Below are positions 1 through 11,699 of a stretch of DNA of 64,000 bases, piece by piece. A program made the translations under genes and the position numbers. Within the stretch, counting starts at the first letter, position 1, and each line of letters opens with the position of its first letter. The notes below the pieces were generated by a model. That model was not told the origin of the DNA, searched no databases, and saw nothing but the letters and a program-made list of their open reading frames with translations. The stretch is from CAZBYL01 sp964496275. GTDB lineage: Bacteria; Synergistota; Synergistia; Synergistales; Synergistaceae. The stretch covers positions 1-64,000 of the forward strand of contig CAZBYL010000003.1 in the NCBI GenBank assembly GCA_964496275.1, given 5' to 3'.

Positions 1-819
1 TTTTTGGATCAGTTCTTTTATCAGCCAGTCGGGCGTACTGCCGCCGGCGGCTATTCCGATGCTTTCTTTATTTTCCAACCACGTCCCTTCGAGCTCATCT
101 GCATGTTCTATCCAAACTGCAGGAACTCCGGCGCTAACTGCTATTTCAGCAAGTTTGCGTGTATTTGCACTGTTATGGCCGCCTAAAATTATCATGCCGT
201 CTACATTGCCTGCGAGACGACAGACAGAATCCTGGCGAGCCAGAGTTGCCTTACATATAGTATTATATACCTTTATCTCGGGAGATATAGAGACAAAAGC
301 ACTAACCAAGTCAACAAAAGAGGCAACCTTCTGCGTCGTTTGGCTAAGTATTCCGCACCTCTTACCCTGGAGATAAGGGGGGATTTCATGAGCATCGGAA
401 AGCACAAAGACTTCCCCTTCGACATACCCCATTATCCCCTGAACCTCGGGGTGCTTAACATCTCCTAATATTATCACGATATAACCATCTTTGGAAAGCG
501 AATTTGCCCTTTCTTGAGCTGTTTTTACAAACGGGCATGTTCCGTCAACCATTTTTGAGCTTCTTTCCCTTAATGATTCGTAAACAGAAGGCGTTACTCC
601 GTGCGCACGCACGAAAGACACGGCTCCGTGCGGCACGTCTTCCGGTGAGTCCACAACAACGAGTCCGAGACGGCAGAGGCGTTCTATTTCCTGTGGATTG
701 TGTATGGGGCTGCCTAGGGAATATACTTTTTGCGTCTTTGAGAGTTCTTCCTCCAGAGTTGTGATGGCTCTCTTCACGCCGAAGCAGAGCCCTGTAGGAT
801 TTGCAATATGGACTTTCAT
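1..819 (-). CDS. ispH: 4-hydroxy-3-methylbut-2-enyl diphosphate reductase (IspH), 3' end cut by window edge
   Basis: This is the last enzyme of the MEP isoprenoid pathway; it reduces HMBPP to IPP and DMAPP with a [4Fe-4S] cluster. The reading frame is open from an ATG at 819 to the window edge (273 codons). It shows the three cluster cysteines C12 (motif TGLCFGV), C95 (DGTCPF) and C189 (NTICKAT), substrate-contacting histidines at about 40, 73 and 123, and the HPE motif with the catalytic Glu at 125. The late motif GGSTPDWLI is at the very end, so the catalytic domain is essentially complete. The start lies 1 bp after the miaA stop, so the two are co-transcribed. In several anaerobes IspH is fused to an S1 RNA-binding region; whether that is so here lies outside the window. 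Confidence 0.95.
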   Translation of the reverse strand, partial: MKVHIANPTGLCFGVKRAITTLEEELSKTQKVYSLGSPIHNPQEIERLCRLGLVVVDSPEDVPHGAVSFVRAHGVTPSVYESLRERSSKMVDGTCPFVKTAQERANSLSKDGYIVIILGDVKHPEVQGIMGYVEGEVFVLSDAHEIPPYLQGKRCGILSQTTQKVASFVDLVSAFVSISPEIKVYNTICKATLARQDSVCRLAGNVDGMIILGGHNSANTRKLAEIAVSAGVPAVWIEHADELEGTWLENKESIGIAAGGSTPDWLIKELIQK

Positions 820-820
820 T

Positions 821-1774
821 CTAATTCTGTCCCTCTTCTAAGTGGCGCTGACATTTAATCCGAGCATCTTCCAATGCGTCCGAAAGTTTGACCTCGTCAA
901 AATCATACCAGACAGCAGGCTCAAAATGTTTGAACCACGTCATTTGCCTGCGGGAAAAGGCCTTTGTTGATTTGATATCCCCCTCTATCGCATCAGAGAA
1001 TGTGCATTTGCCTTGCAAATACATTACAAGTTCCTTATATCCGAAGCCCTGCAGAGCCGGCAAGTCGGGAGAATATCCTTTTGACAGCAGCCACTCAACC
1101 TCTTCCGGATAACCGCTTGCAAACTGAACTTTTACGCGCCGTTCTATATTCGTATAAAGGTTGTATCTGTCCCGTGTTAGTCCGATATAAAAAATATCGT
1201 AAGGAGAAGATATTCTTTCTTGGTGCTCATACCACCACCCGGCAGGTTTTCCGGTGATGCGGTATATCTCTAAAGCACGCATTATCCGCACCGGGTCATT
1301 TGGGTGGATTTTAACCGCCACGGATGGGTCAATAACGGCAAGCTGCTCGTAAAGAGCTTGCAGGCCGATCTCAGATATCTCGGCTTTCAATTGTTCCCTG
1401 ACACAAGTGTCTTTCGGGATATCTTCAGACAGGCTGCCAAGCAGCGCCTTGTAGTAGAAAGCCGTGCCGCCGATAAGCAGCGGAGTCCTTCCCCTGGCTA
1501 TAATTCTCGATATCGCGTCCGATGCCTGGAAAGCAAAATCTGCCGCAGAAAATATTTGGTCAGGGTCTGCAACGTCAATAAGATGGTGCAGTATTTCCTT
1601 TCGAATTTCCATATCGACTTTGTCAGTGCCCACGTTGAGATAGCGATAAACCTGTCTCGAGTCGACCGAGATTATTTCCGCATTGAGTTTCGCGGCAAGC
1701 TCAAGGCTGAACATTGTCTTTCCAACAGCAGTAGGTCCTATAATAGCAATAACAGGTATTTGTCTCTTGCTCAT
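821..1774 (-). CDS. miaA: tRNA dimethylallyltransferase MiaA
   Basis: MiaA transfers the dimethylallyl group of DMAPP to N6 of A37 in tRNAs reading UNN codons. The 317-residue protein has normal length. It carries a P-loop GPTAVGKT at residues 13-20, the DSRQVYR motif that binds the target adenosine region, and the conserved late motif RRQMTWF. Its start overlaps the mutL stop by 4 bp (ATGA), and ispH, which makes its DMAPP substrate, follows 1 bp downstream. The mutS-mutL-miaA order is common in bacteria. Confidence 0.96.
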   Translation of the reverse strand: MSKRQIPVIAIIGPTAVGKTMFSLELAAKLNAEIISVDSRQVYRYLNVGTDKVDMEIRKEILHHLIDVADPDQIFSAADFAFQASDAISRIIARGRTPLLIGGTAFYYKALLGSLSEDIPKDTCVREQLKAEISEIGLQALYEQLAVIDPSVAVKIHPNDPVRIMRALEIYRITGKPAGWWYEHQERISSPYDIFYIGLTRDRYNLYTNIERRVKVQFASGYPEEVEWLLSKGYSPDLPALQGFGYKELVMYLQGKCTFSDAIEGDIKSTKAFSRRQMTWFKHFEPAVWYDFDEVKLSDALEDARIKCQRHLEEGQN

Positions 1775-3489
1775 CTCTCAAACCACTCTTCAAGTTTTTT
1801 GTTATCAAGAATGTAAATAGTCGGTCTTCCGTGCGGACAGGAGTACGGGGTTTCGCAGCGTTCCAAACGGCGAAGCAGTTCTTCGGCCTCTGCCCTTCCG
1901 ATATATTCTCCGAGTTTTACTGCATCCCTGCATGCCAGTCTTGCTATCCTCCACCAAACTTCCATGTCCCGTTTGTCGGGGTTCAGCTCTGTCTCAATTC
2001 CTCTAAGCGCTGAGCGCAGCATCTCTATTGGGGATAGATGCCCTTTACCTCGTATCATTGGCACTCCGGTCAGCCTGCCGTTGTCAGCAGCAAAACCGAG
2101 GGAGGCCAGTTCCGTAAGGTTAAGATTTACTTCGGGTAATAATCCGGACGGAATATCAACCGGTATGGTCAAAGATTGAGTCAAAACAGAATCTTTAAAA
2201 CAGGCTCTTATTTCTTCAAAAAGTATACGTTCATGAGCTGCGTGAGGATCAAGCACGGCCAACGCATCCGGAAAGTCAAATAGCAAAAAACCTCTTGCCG
2301 TCTGCCCTATGTAATTTTTAACAACCAATTCCGGCGGAATTGCGCTTCTGTCTGCGGGAGTAAAGATAGTTTCCGCGGGCGAGGCGACCCTTGCAGGATA
2401 ATCAGTTTGCGGCTTCCAACTTTCACTTGAAAAAATTGGATTTGTTCTGTCAAAGTATGCTTTTGGATCAGAAGCCTTTATCTCAAAAGTTTCTGCAATA
2501 TTATTCATAGATTGACCGCCCTGCTCTATGGAGAAGCGTTTTGCAAATATATTTTGGGCCGCGTCATACACTGTCTTGAATATTTCCTGAGACTTGCGAA
2601 AGCGTACCTCTTCTTTTGTAGGATGAATATTGACGTCAAGCTGTTCCGGCGGAAGGTCTATCATAATAAGCCACTCACCGTAAGCTGTGGAGTCTCCGCC
2701 GCAGACAGCGGCTCTGACTGTAGCGTCCTGCACCCTTCTGTTGTTGACGAAGAGAGAGATTACTACACGTCTGCTGTCCGGAATAGGATTCCACCACAAT
2801 CTTGAGGAAACGGCTCCGTTCGATTTTTCAGCATAAAATATTTTTGTGCTGTTTCCCCAACGAGACTCAAGAGAATCTGAAACACTGTCAAACGGTTCTA
2901 TTTCCAATATCTTTTTATTATCGGAAAAGAGTCTGAATGTCATAGAGGGGTGTATCAGAGCATAGTCGTTCACAATCTGTATAATGCGGCGAAGTTCGGC
3001 CGATGCTGTTTTTAGGAATTTACGTCTTGCCGGCAAATTGTAGAACAGATCATCAACCTGTATTCTTGTGCCGAATTTTGCCGGAGTCTGTGCATGAAGG
3101 GTGATAACACTTCCTTCACACGCAATAATGCCGCCCTGTTCCGCTTGCTTTGTGCGGCTTCGTATCTCCATACGGCTGACAGCGGCAACGCTGGCAAGAG
3201 CCTCACCTCTGTAGCCCAAAGTTGATATGCTTTCAAGGTCGTCTATACTGCTTATCTTGCTTGTAGCATAACGCTCCAATGCAAGCGGCAGTTCATTGTA
3301 ATCTATGCCGATACCGTCATCTTCTATAACAAAGGAAGATTTGCCGCCCTGCTCTACAAAGATTGTAACAGTTTCGGCACCGGCATCTATAGAGTTTTCT
3401 ATTAACTCCTTAGCAACGGATGACGGTCGTTCTATAACCTCACCGGCCGCGATTCTCGTGGAAACATCACTGTCAAGTCTTTTTATCAT
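1771..3489 (-). CDS. mutL: DNA mismatch repair protein MutL (endonuclease type)
   Basis: MutL is a GHKL ATPase that links MutS mismatch recognition to strand incision. The N-terminal domain shows ENSIDAGA (31-38), DDGIGI and GYRGEAL motifs. The C-terminal domain has the C-terminal motif CPHGRP (551-556) and a variant of the metal-binding motif DQHA(x)2E(x)4E, here D414-P-H-A-A-H-E420 and E425. This places it among nicking MutLs of species without MutH, although the usual Gln is Pro. The 572-residue length is slightly short because the linker is short. The start overlaps the mutS stop as TGATG, indicating translational coupling. Confidence 0.95.
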   Translation of the reverse strand: MIKRLDSDVSTRIAAGEVIERPSSVAKELIENSIDAGAETVTIFVEQGGKSSFVIEDDGIGIDYNELPLALERYATSKISSIDDLESISTLGYRGEALASVAAVSRMEIRSRTKQAEQGGIIACEGSVITLHAQTPAKFGTRIQVDDLFYNLPARRKFLKTASAELRRIIQIVNDYALIHPSMTFRLFSDNKKILEIEPFDSVSDSLESRWGNSTKIFYAEKSNGAVSSRLWWNPIPDSRRVVISLFVNNRRVQDATVRAAVCGGDSTAYGEWLIMIDLPPEQLDVNIHPTKEEVRFRKSQEIFKTVYDAAQNIFAKRFSIEQGGQSMNNIAETFEIKASDPKAYFDRTNPIFSSESWKPQTDYPARVASPAETIFTPADRSAIPPELVVKNYIGQTARGFLLFDFPDALAVLDPHAAHERILFEEIRACFKDSVLTQSLTIPVDIPSGLLPEVNLNLTELASLGFAADNGRLTGVPMIRGKGHLSPIEMLRSALRGIETELNPDKRDMEVWWRIARLACRDAVKLGEYIGRAEAEELLRRLERCETPYSCPHGRPTIYILDNKKLEEWFER

Positions 3490-6059
3490 CAGAAGTCCAA
3501 TACTTTCCGGCTTTCCTTCTTAAGCCTGTATATCATCTGCAGTGCCTCCATAGGTGTCATCGAATCCGGATCCGACGCGGCAAGTTCTTCCAGAATAGCA
3601 TCTTGTCTGATATCAAACAGAGTCATCTGGTTCTGTTCGTTTTTTACAAAGCTGTTTTTTTCCGCAGTCTGCGATTCAAACTGCTCTAAAAGTTCCTTTG
3701 AGCGGCGCAAGACTGCGGCAGGCAGTCCGGCCAGCCTTGCAACTTCTATGCCGTACGACCTGTTCGAAGGAGATGATACAACCTTATGGAGGAATGTAAC
3801 GCGCTCGGAAGATTCTTCTACCGCCATGCTCAAGTTCACTATGCCGGGCAGAAAAGTCGGAAGCTCGGTAAGCTCATGATAGTGAGTGGCAAAGAGGACT
3901 CGTGCCTGGCGGCTTTCTTGTCCGTGCAAAAACTCAAGAACGGACCAAGCGATACTCAATCCATCGTAAGTTGACGTTCCGCGCCCAACTTCATCCAGGA
4001 TTACAAGGCTTCTGTCCGTGGCGTGCCGCAATATATTAGCCGTCTCCACCATCTCAACCATAAAGGTACTCTGACCCTTTGCAAGCTCATCTCTGGCTCC
4101 GATTCTGGTAAAAACCCTATCAACCAGACCTATCTTGGCGCTCTCTGCGGGAACGTATGAACCCATGTGCGCCATAACGGCGATAAGTGCGGCAGTCCGC
4201 AGGTAAGTCGATTTGCCCGCCATATTGGGTCCGGTTATGATGGCTATCCTGCGCCCCGTGCCGCCTCCAAAGTCAAAATCGTTCGGTGTAAACGGTTCTT
4301 TCCCGAGCGAGACCTCAATGACAGGGTGGCGTGCGCACTTTACAATAAAGTCTGTGCTCATGTCCATCTCCGGGCACACATAACCCCGTTCGTACGCAAC
4401 ATCCGACAGAGAAAGCAATACATCGCAAATAGCTATGAACGACGCAGCCTTTTGTATTTCGGAGCTCTGTTTAAGCGCCGCAGCGACAAGCGATGAGTAT
4501 ATACGTTCCTCAATCGCCGCCATTTCAGCTTCGGCACCGAACATATCTTTTTCAAAGATTTTAAGTTCCTCGGTAATAAAGCGTTCACCGTTCACCAAAG
4601 TCTGTTTTCTTGTATAATTTACAGGAGCTTTATCAAGGCTGCCCTTGGGTATCTCAATGTAGTAGCCGAAAACTTTATTAACTCCGGCTTTTAAGGTTTT
4701 TATTCCTGTTCTTTCCCGCTCCGCCTCTTCAAAACGGGCAAGCCAAGAGGACGAATTTCTCGCTTTTTCTCTCCACTCATCCAATTCTTTGCTGTACCCG
4801 GAGCGTATTACACCGCCGTCACGTACAAAACGCGGCACGGCATCGGCAATGGCTTCATCAAGTAAAGTCGAAAGTTCCGCTAAATCCGGTATTTCAGCCC
4901 ACACTTTCAGAGAATCCGAAGATCTCATTATTCTTTCTATTTCAGGAAGTGCAGAGAGAGTTTGCTTGATAACCAGCATGTCCGCAGGCACTCCCATATT
5001 TAGGGTTATTCTGCCTATCGCCTTTGCCATATCACGGCACATAGGCAGAGCGGAAGCCAATGAATTTCTCAGCTTCCTGTTGCCTATCAAATCTTTTATA
5101 GAATTTTGGCGCACGGAGATGGCGGATATGTCCTGTAACGGTGATAATATCCACTCTTTTAATAACCTTTTGCCCATTGGGGTTTTGCATTTATTAAGAA
5201 CTGAAAACAGGGAGGTATTTTGAGGTTCTGTAAGCTCCAAGTTAATTTGCGTATTTTGGTCTAATATCAAATTTTCTGCCGGCAGTATCGGCACTACGGA
5301 TGTTACGTGCTTCGCCTGTGAGAATTGAGTTTCTTCCAAGTATCGCAAAGCCGCATAGCTGACGGCCACAGCAGGATCTCTGTCATCAAATCCCATTGAA
5401 TTTAAGGTTGCTATTCCCCACTTTCGGCAAAGCCAAGATGAGGCGCTGTGCTGACTGAATTCGCCCGCTTCACGTTCTGTAATGCTCAAATTCGGCCACA
5501 CGGCAAGAGCTTTTAGCTCGCAAGCGGCGCCTTTCGGAAGAATTATTTCGTCAGGTTTAAAAGAGGAAAGGATTGAGGAGGCTTGTTCCCACGTAAAAGA
5601 GCCCGCACGCAAAACTCCGCTTCCGACAGTAAGAAGAGCAATGGCAACTTCCTTGCCGTCAAACTTGCACGCGGCTATCTTCCCGTCAGAATCCGAATTC
5701 TCGGGAATCCATGTTCCCGGAGTGATTATTCTGGTAACGCTTCTCTGTACCAGTGTTTTGCCATCAGGCTCTGTTATTTGCTCACAAATAGCAACTCTGT
5801 ATCCGGCACTGACAAGCCGTCCCAGATACGAGTCCACGGAGTGATACGGAACACCTGCCATCGGAATGGCATTATCGGAATCTTTTGACCTTGAAGTAAG
5901 CGCAATGTCCAGCACTGCCGATGCCGTTTGCGCATCATCAAAAAACATCTCATAAAAGTCGCCCATGCGGAAAAACAGAAGACAATCCGGATACTGCTCT
6001 TTCCAGTGAATGTATTGTTCCAGCATAGGCGTCAGCTTAACCCCATGCGGAAGTTCCAA
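3489..6059 (-). CDS. mutS: DNA mismatch repair protein MutS
   Basis: MutS recognises mismatches and small loops. Residues 33-37 (GDFYE) hold the Phe-x-Glu mismatch wedge. The ATPase domain has Walker A GPNMAGKST at 610-618, Walker B LVILDEVGRG near 686, and the switch ATHYHEL. A QMTLF motif at about 811-815 in the C-terminal tail resembles the sliding-clamp binding motif. The 856-residue length is typical. The start is a TTG, supported by a strong GGGAGGG Shine-Dalgarno sequence 7 nt upstream that lies inside the end of ruvX; the ruvX stop is 2 bp away. Confidence 0.96.
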   Translation of the reverse strand: MELPHGVKLTPMLEQYIHWKEQYPDCLLFFRMGDFYEMFFDDAQTASAVLDIALTSRSKDSDNAIPMAGVPYHSVDSYLGRLVSAGYRVAICEQITEPDGKTLVQRSVTRIITPGTWIPENSDSDGKIAACKFDGKEVAIALLTVGSGVLRAGSFTWEQASSILSSFKPDEIILPKGAACELKALAVWPNLSITEREAGEFSQHSASSWLCRKWGIATLNSMGFDDRDPAVAVSYAALRYLEETQFSQAKHVTSVVPILPAENLILDQNTQINLELTEPQNTSLFSVLNKCKTPMGKRLLKEWILSPLQDISAISVRQNSIKDLIGNRKLRNSLASALPMCRDMAKAIGRITLNMGVPADMLVIKQTLSALPEIERIMRSSDSLKVWAEIPDLAELSTLLDEAIADAVPRFVRDGGVIRSGYSKELDEWREKARNSSSWLARFEEAERERTGIKTLKAGVNKVFGYYIEIPKGSLDKAPVNYTRKQTLVNGERFITEELKIFEKDMFGAEAEMAAIEERIYSSLVAAALKQSSEIQKAASFIAICDVLLSLSDVAYERGYVCPEMDMSTDFIVKCARHPVIEVSLGKEPFTPNDFDFGGGTGRRIAIITGPNMAGKSTYLRTAALIAVMAHMGSYVPAESAKIGLVDRVFTRIGARDELAKGQSTFMVEMVETANILRHATDRSLVILDEVGRGTSTYDGLSIAWSVLEFLHGQESRQARVLFATHYHELTELPTFLPGIVNLSMAVEESSERVTFLHKVVSSPSNRSYGIEVARLAGLPAAVLRRSKELLEQFESQTAEKNSFVKNEQNQMTLFDIRQDAILEELAASDPDSMTPMEALQMIYRLKKESRKVLDF

Positions 6060-6061
6060 CT

Positions 6062-6475
6062 TTATGCCCTCCCTCTGTCCAGATAACTTTGAAGCAGCAG
6101 CGTCGCGGCAATCTTATCCACTTTCTGTTTTCTGCCGCTTCTGGATACATCAGCTTCCAAAAGTGCCTGCTGTGCTATGGTTGTGGTGAATCGCTCGTCC
6201 CAGAACTCGATTTCAGTATTCGGGAAACGCTCTCTTATTGTATCAGTTGTCTCCCTCATCCTGACGGCTTCGGGACCCTCACTGCCGTCGGTGCGTTTTG
6301 GCAGCCCCACAAGCAGTTTGGGATTTTCATATTCGGACATTATTTTGCAAAGGTCCTCAAGCCAGTTGTCACGCGCTTGCAACACGGCAACCCCCTGGGC
6401 AAAAAAGCCCAGAGGGTCACTGACCGCAACGCCTATTCTCACGCTTCCTATATCAAGTGCTATTATTCTCTGCAA
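6062..6475 (-). CDS. ruvX: Putative pre-16S rRNA nuclease / Holliday junction resolvase-like YqgF (RuvX)
   Basis: This is an RNase H-fold protein of the YqgF/RuvX family; in E. coli it acts in 16S rRNA 5' maturation, and a Holliday resolvase role has also been proposed. The 137-residue protein shows the first catalytic segment ALDIGSVRIGVA, the VGLPKRTDGSEG loop, the DERFTT motif and a final acidic segment KVDKIAA. The start is TTG with an AGAAGG Shine-Dalgarno sequence 7-8 nt upstream, inside the end of alaS. It sits in the common alaS-ruvX gene pair. Confidence 0.93.
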   Translation of the reverse strand: MQRIIALDIGSVRIGVAVSDPLGFFAQGVAVLQARDNWLEDLCKIMSEYENPKLLVGLPKRTDGSEGPEAVRMRETTDTIRERFPNTEIEFWDERFTTTIAQQALLEADVSRSGRKQKVDKIAATLLLQSYLDRGRA

Positions 6476-6477
6476 AG

Positions 6478-9115
<2,638 letters not shown>

Positions 9116-9153
9116 CTATAAATGCCTCCTGCAAATAAAAATTTAAGCAACCA

Positions 9154-10428
9154 TTATTTTGTAAGAATTTCACGTGCCTTACGTGCGCTGCTGAAAACTG
9201 ACTCTCTGTCGATTGTCATAAATTCCCCGTCAGAATAGACCATTTTTCCGGCTACGACAGTAGCTTTTACATCGGATGAAGAACCGGCATAGACAAGATA
9301 ACCCGATAAGTTCTGCATGTTCCACCCTATATAGTGCGGCAAATCAAGGTCGACAAGCATCATGTCGGCTGTATAGCCCGATCTTATAAGACCCGTATTT
9401 TCAAACCCGAGTGCTTTGGCTCCGGCTACGGTCGCCATTCTGAAAAGTTCCGAAGAACTGAGGCATGTCGGATCACAATTAACTCCTTTGTGCAGCAGAG
9501 CGGCAAATCTCATCTCGTCCCACATGTCAAGTCTGTTGTTGCTGGCGGCGCCATCGGTTCCGATTGCCACGGATATACCGTCTTTGAGAAATGAAACAAC
9601 GGGAGCAACGCCGCTTCCCAGTTTCAAATTGCTCTTAGGATTGTGAGCTATAGTTATATTATTCTTTGCATAAAAATTATCATTCTCCGTATCGATGTAC
9701 ACACAATGAGCCAAAAGCAAGTGCTTTACTTCGGACATACCTGTTTTTACAAGATATTCCTCGGGGGTCATCTTATCGTGCATTTCAGACAACGCCCAGT
9801 CTGACGAAGTCTCAAGCCAATGCAGCTGAACGCTCAATGAGTGTTCCTTTGCGGCATCTGCTATTTTCGACATCAAATCCATCGGAACCGTATAGGGGGC
9901 ATGAGGCCCAAGCTGAACATTGACGAGCCCCGCCGCTCCGTTATACTCCTCGGCAAAGCTGATATTTTCCGTAAGTCTGGTGCAATCTGGGTCACCGACA
10001 ATGCCGCGTGAAAGACCGCATCTCATTCCCGCCTTTATACAGGCATCTGCGACACGATCCATAGAAAAATACATATCTGCAAAACAGGTCGTGCCGGTAG
10101 CAAACATCTCCATCAGGGCAACGTTGGTACCTGTCTCGATGATATCCCCGTTCAGTCTGTTTTCCGCAGGCCAAATCCTGGTCTGAAGCCATTCCATAAG
10201 CGGCAGTTCTTCCCCGAGTCCGCGCAGAAGCGACATTGCCGCATGACCGTGCGCATTTACAAAACCGGGCAGCAGAGCGGTACGTCCGTGCCCGTCAAAA
10301 TCACAAGAAGCCAAGCTTCCGCCGGGAAGCAATGATTCAATGAGAGCTCCGTCCGTGACTACGTCGCAAAGCTCGGCAGCCTGCATGGAAGAGTCCCATA
10401 CAACCATATTTTTGTATATTTTTTTCAC
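9154..10428 (-). CDS. mtaD: 5-methylthioadenosine / S-adenosylhomocysteine deaminase
   Basis: This amidohydrolase-fold metal-dependent deaminase converts methylthioadenosine and/or S-adenosylhomocysteine to the inosyl compounds. The 424-residue protein shows the metal-binding HxH in VNAHGHAAMSLLRG (about residue 60), the family motif EELPLMEWL, a metal/substrate histidine in QLHWLETSSD, HCVYID, and the catalytic Asp in AIGTDGAASNN. The start is GTG with GGAGG 8 nt upstream, 2 bp after the ahcY stop. It sits directly behind ahcY and mtnA, which act on the related products. Preference for MTA, SAH or adenosine cannot be read from sequence. Confidence 0.9.
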   Translation of the reverse strand: MKKIYKNMVVWDSSMQAAELCDVVTDGALIESLLPGGSLASCDFDGHGRTALLPGFVNAHGHAAMSLLRGLGEELPLMEWLQTRIWPAENRLNGDIIETGTNVALMEMFATGTTCFADMYFSMDRVADACIKAGMRCGLSRGIVGDPDCTRLTENISFAEEYNGAAGLVNVQLGPHAPYTVPMDLMSKIADAAKEHSLSVQLHWLETSSDWALSEMHDKMTPEEYLVKTGMSEVKHLLLAHCVYIDTENDNFYAKNNITIAHNPKSNLKLGSGVAPVVSFLKDGISVAIGTDGAASNNRLDMWDEMRFAALLHKGVNCDPTCLSSSELFRMATVAGAKALGFENTGLIRSGYTADMMLVDLDLPHYIGWNMQNLSGYLVYAGSSSDVKATVVAGKMVYSDGEFMTIDRESVFSSARKAREILTK

Positions 10429-10430
10429 GG

Positions 10431-11678
10431 CTACTCCCTCCAGCTATTAAGGTACTCTGCCTGTTCTTCGGTCAGTTTTTCAATTTCTATGCCTAAAGAT
10501 TCAAGTTTAAGCTCAGCGATATTTTTGTCAAGCTCTTCCGGCACATTATAAAGTCCGGGCTCAAGTTTTTCTTTGCTTATATAAATGGCAGAGAGGAGCT
10601 GCATGGCAAAGCTTAAGTCCATAATCTCTACAGGGTGACCGTCTCCCGCAGCCAAATTAACGAGTCTTCCCTCTCCGAGAAGGTGCAGTCTGCGCCCGTC
10701 GGGCAGTATATAAGTATCTATGTTATCTCTTGATGCAAGTGTTTCGGAAGCAATTTCCTTTAAGTCGGGCACATAAACCTCAACGTCGAAATGTCCCGCA
10801 TTACAGAGCAAAACACCGTCTTTCATGCTGAGGAAATGCTCTTTGCGTATTACCTTTGTATTGCCCGTTACGGAAATAAATACGTCGCCTATCCTGCTGG
10901 CTTTCTCCATATTCATAACTTCATAGCCATCCATAAGCGCTTCCAATGCGCGATGAGGGTCAATTTCAACGACAACGACTCTCGCGCCGAGCCCCGAAGC
11001 TCTGCGGGCTGCGCCCTTGCCGCACCAGCCGTATCCTGCAATGACGACGTTCTTGCCTGCAACGATAAGATTCGTTGTGCGCAATATTGCATCCCATACA
11101 GACTGACCTGTACCGTACCTGTTGTCAAAAAGGTGCTTGCTCTGTGCGTCGTTGACAGCAAGCATCGGGAACGGAAGCACTCCCTCGGACGCCATTGCGC
11201 GCAAACGCTTTATGCCTGTGGTCGTCTCCTCGCAGCCGCCCATAATATTGGGAATAAGGTCGCGTCTTTCGTTAATGACCATCGAAACTACGTCCCCGCC
11301 GTCATCTATAATTATCTGCGGATCCCACTTCAGCATTTCGCGAATGTTGTCACTATACTCTTCCGCGCTCATTCCTCTGCGGCTGAATACGTGAATCCCT
11401 TCCTCAACCAAGGCCGCGCATATAGGGTCTTGAGTTGAAAGGGGGTTACTGCCTGCCGTAACAACCGTAGCCCCAAGAGAGCGCAGAACTTTTAGCAAGC
11501 ATGCTGTTTTAGCCTCAAGATGCAGACACGTGCCTACGACGAGACCGGTCAACGGCTGAACGGGAGCTTCCTTCTCGGCAATAAGCCTGAGCACAGGCAT
11601 ATACTGCCATGCCCAATACATCCGTCTGTGACCTTCGGGTGCAAGTTTTATATCCGCAATATTAAATTCATTTCTCAT
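10431..11678 (-). CDS. ahcY: Adenosylhomocysteinase family protein (SAH or S-inosylhomocysteine hydrolase)
   Basis: The family uses bound NAD to hydrolyse S-adenosylhomocysteine reversibly to homocysteine and adenosine. The 415-residue protein has the substrate segment VNDAQSKHLFDNRYGTGQS and the NAD-binding motif GYGWCGKGAA, and HLEAKTA near the N-terminus. It is of the short, archaeal/Thermotoga-like type: the usual C-terminal tail ending in YRY, which reaches into the neighbouring subunit's NAD site in the longer enzymes, is absent, and the protein ends YLNSWRE. It is followed by a nucleoside deaminase (mtaD), which raises the possibility that the real substrate is the inosyl compound. Confidence 0.88.
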   Translation of the reverse strand: MRNEFNIADIKLAPEGHRRMYWAWQYMPVLRLIAEKEAPVQPLTGLVVGTCLHLEAKTACLLKVLRSLGATVVTAGSNPLSTQDPICAALVEEGIHVFSRRGMSAEEYSDNIREMLKWDPQIIIDDGGDVVSMVINERRDLIPNIMGGCEETTTGIKRLRAMASEGVLPFPMLAVNDAQSKHLFDNRYGTGQSVWDAILRTTNLIVAGKNVVIAGYGWCGKGAARRASGLGARVVVVEIDPHRALEALMDGYEVMNMEKASRIGDVFISVTGNTKVIRKEHFLSMKDGVLLCNAGHFDVEVYVPDLKEIASETLASRDNIDTYILPDGRRLHLLGEGRLVNLAAGDGHPVEIMDLSFAMQLLSAIYISKEKLEPGLYNVPEELDKNIAELKLESLGIEIEKLTEEQAEYLNSWRE

Positions 11679-11699
11679 CAGATTTCCTCCAATAATAAA

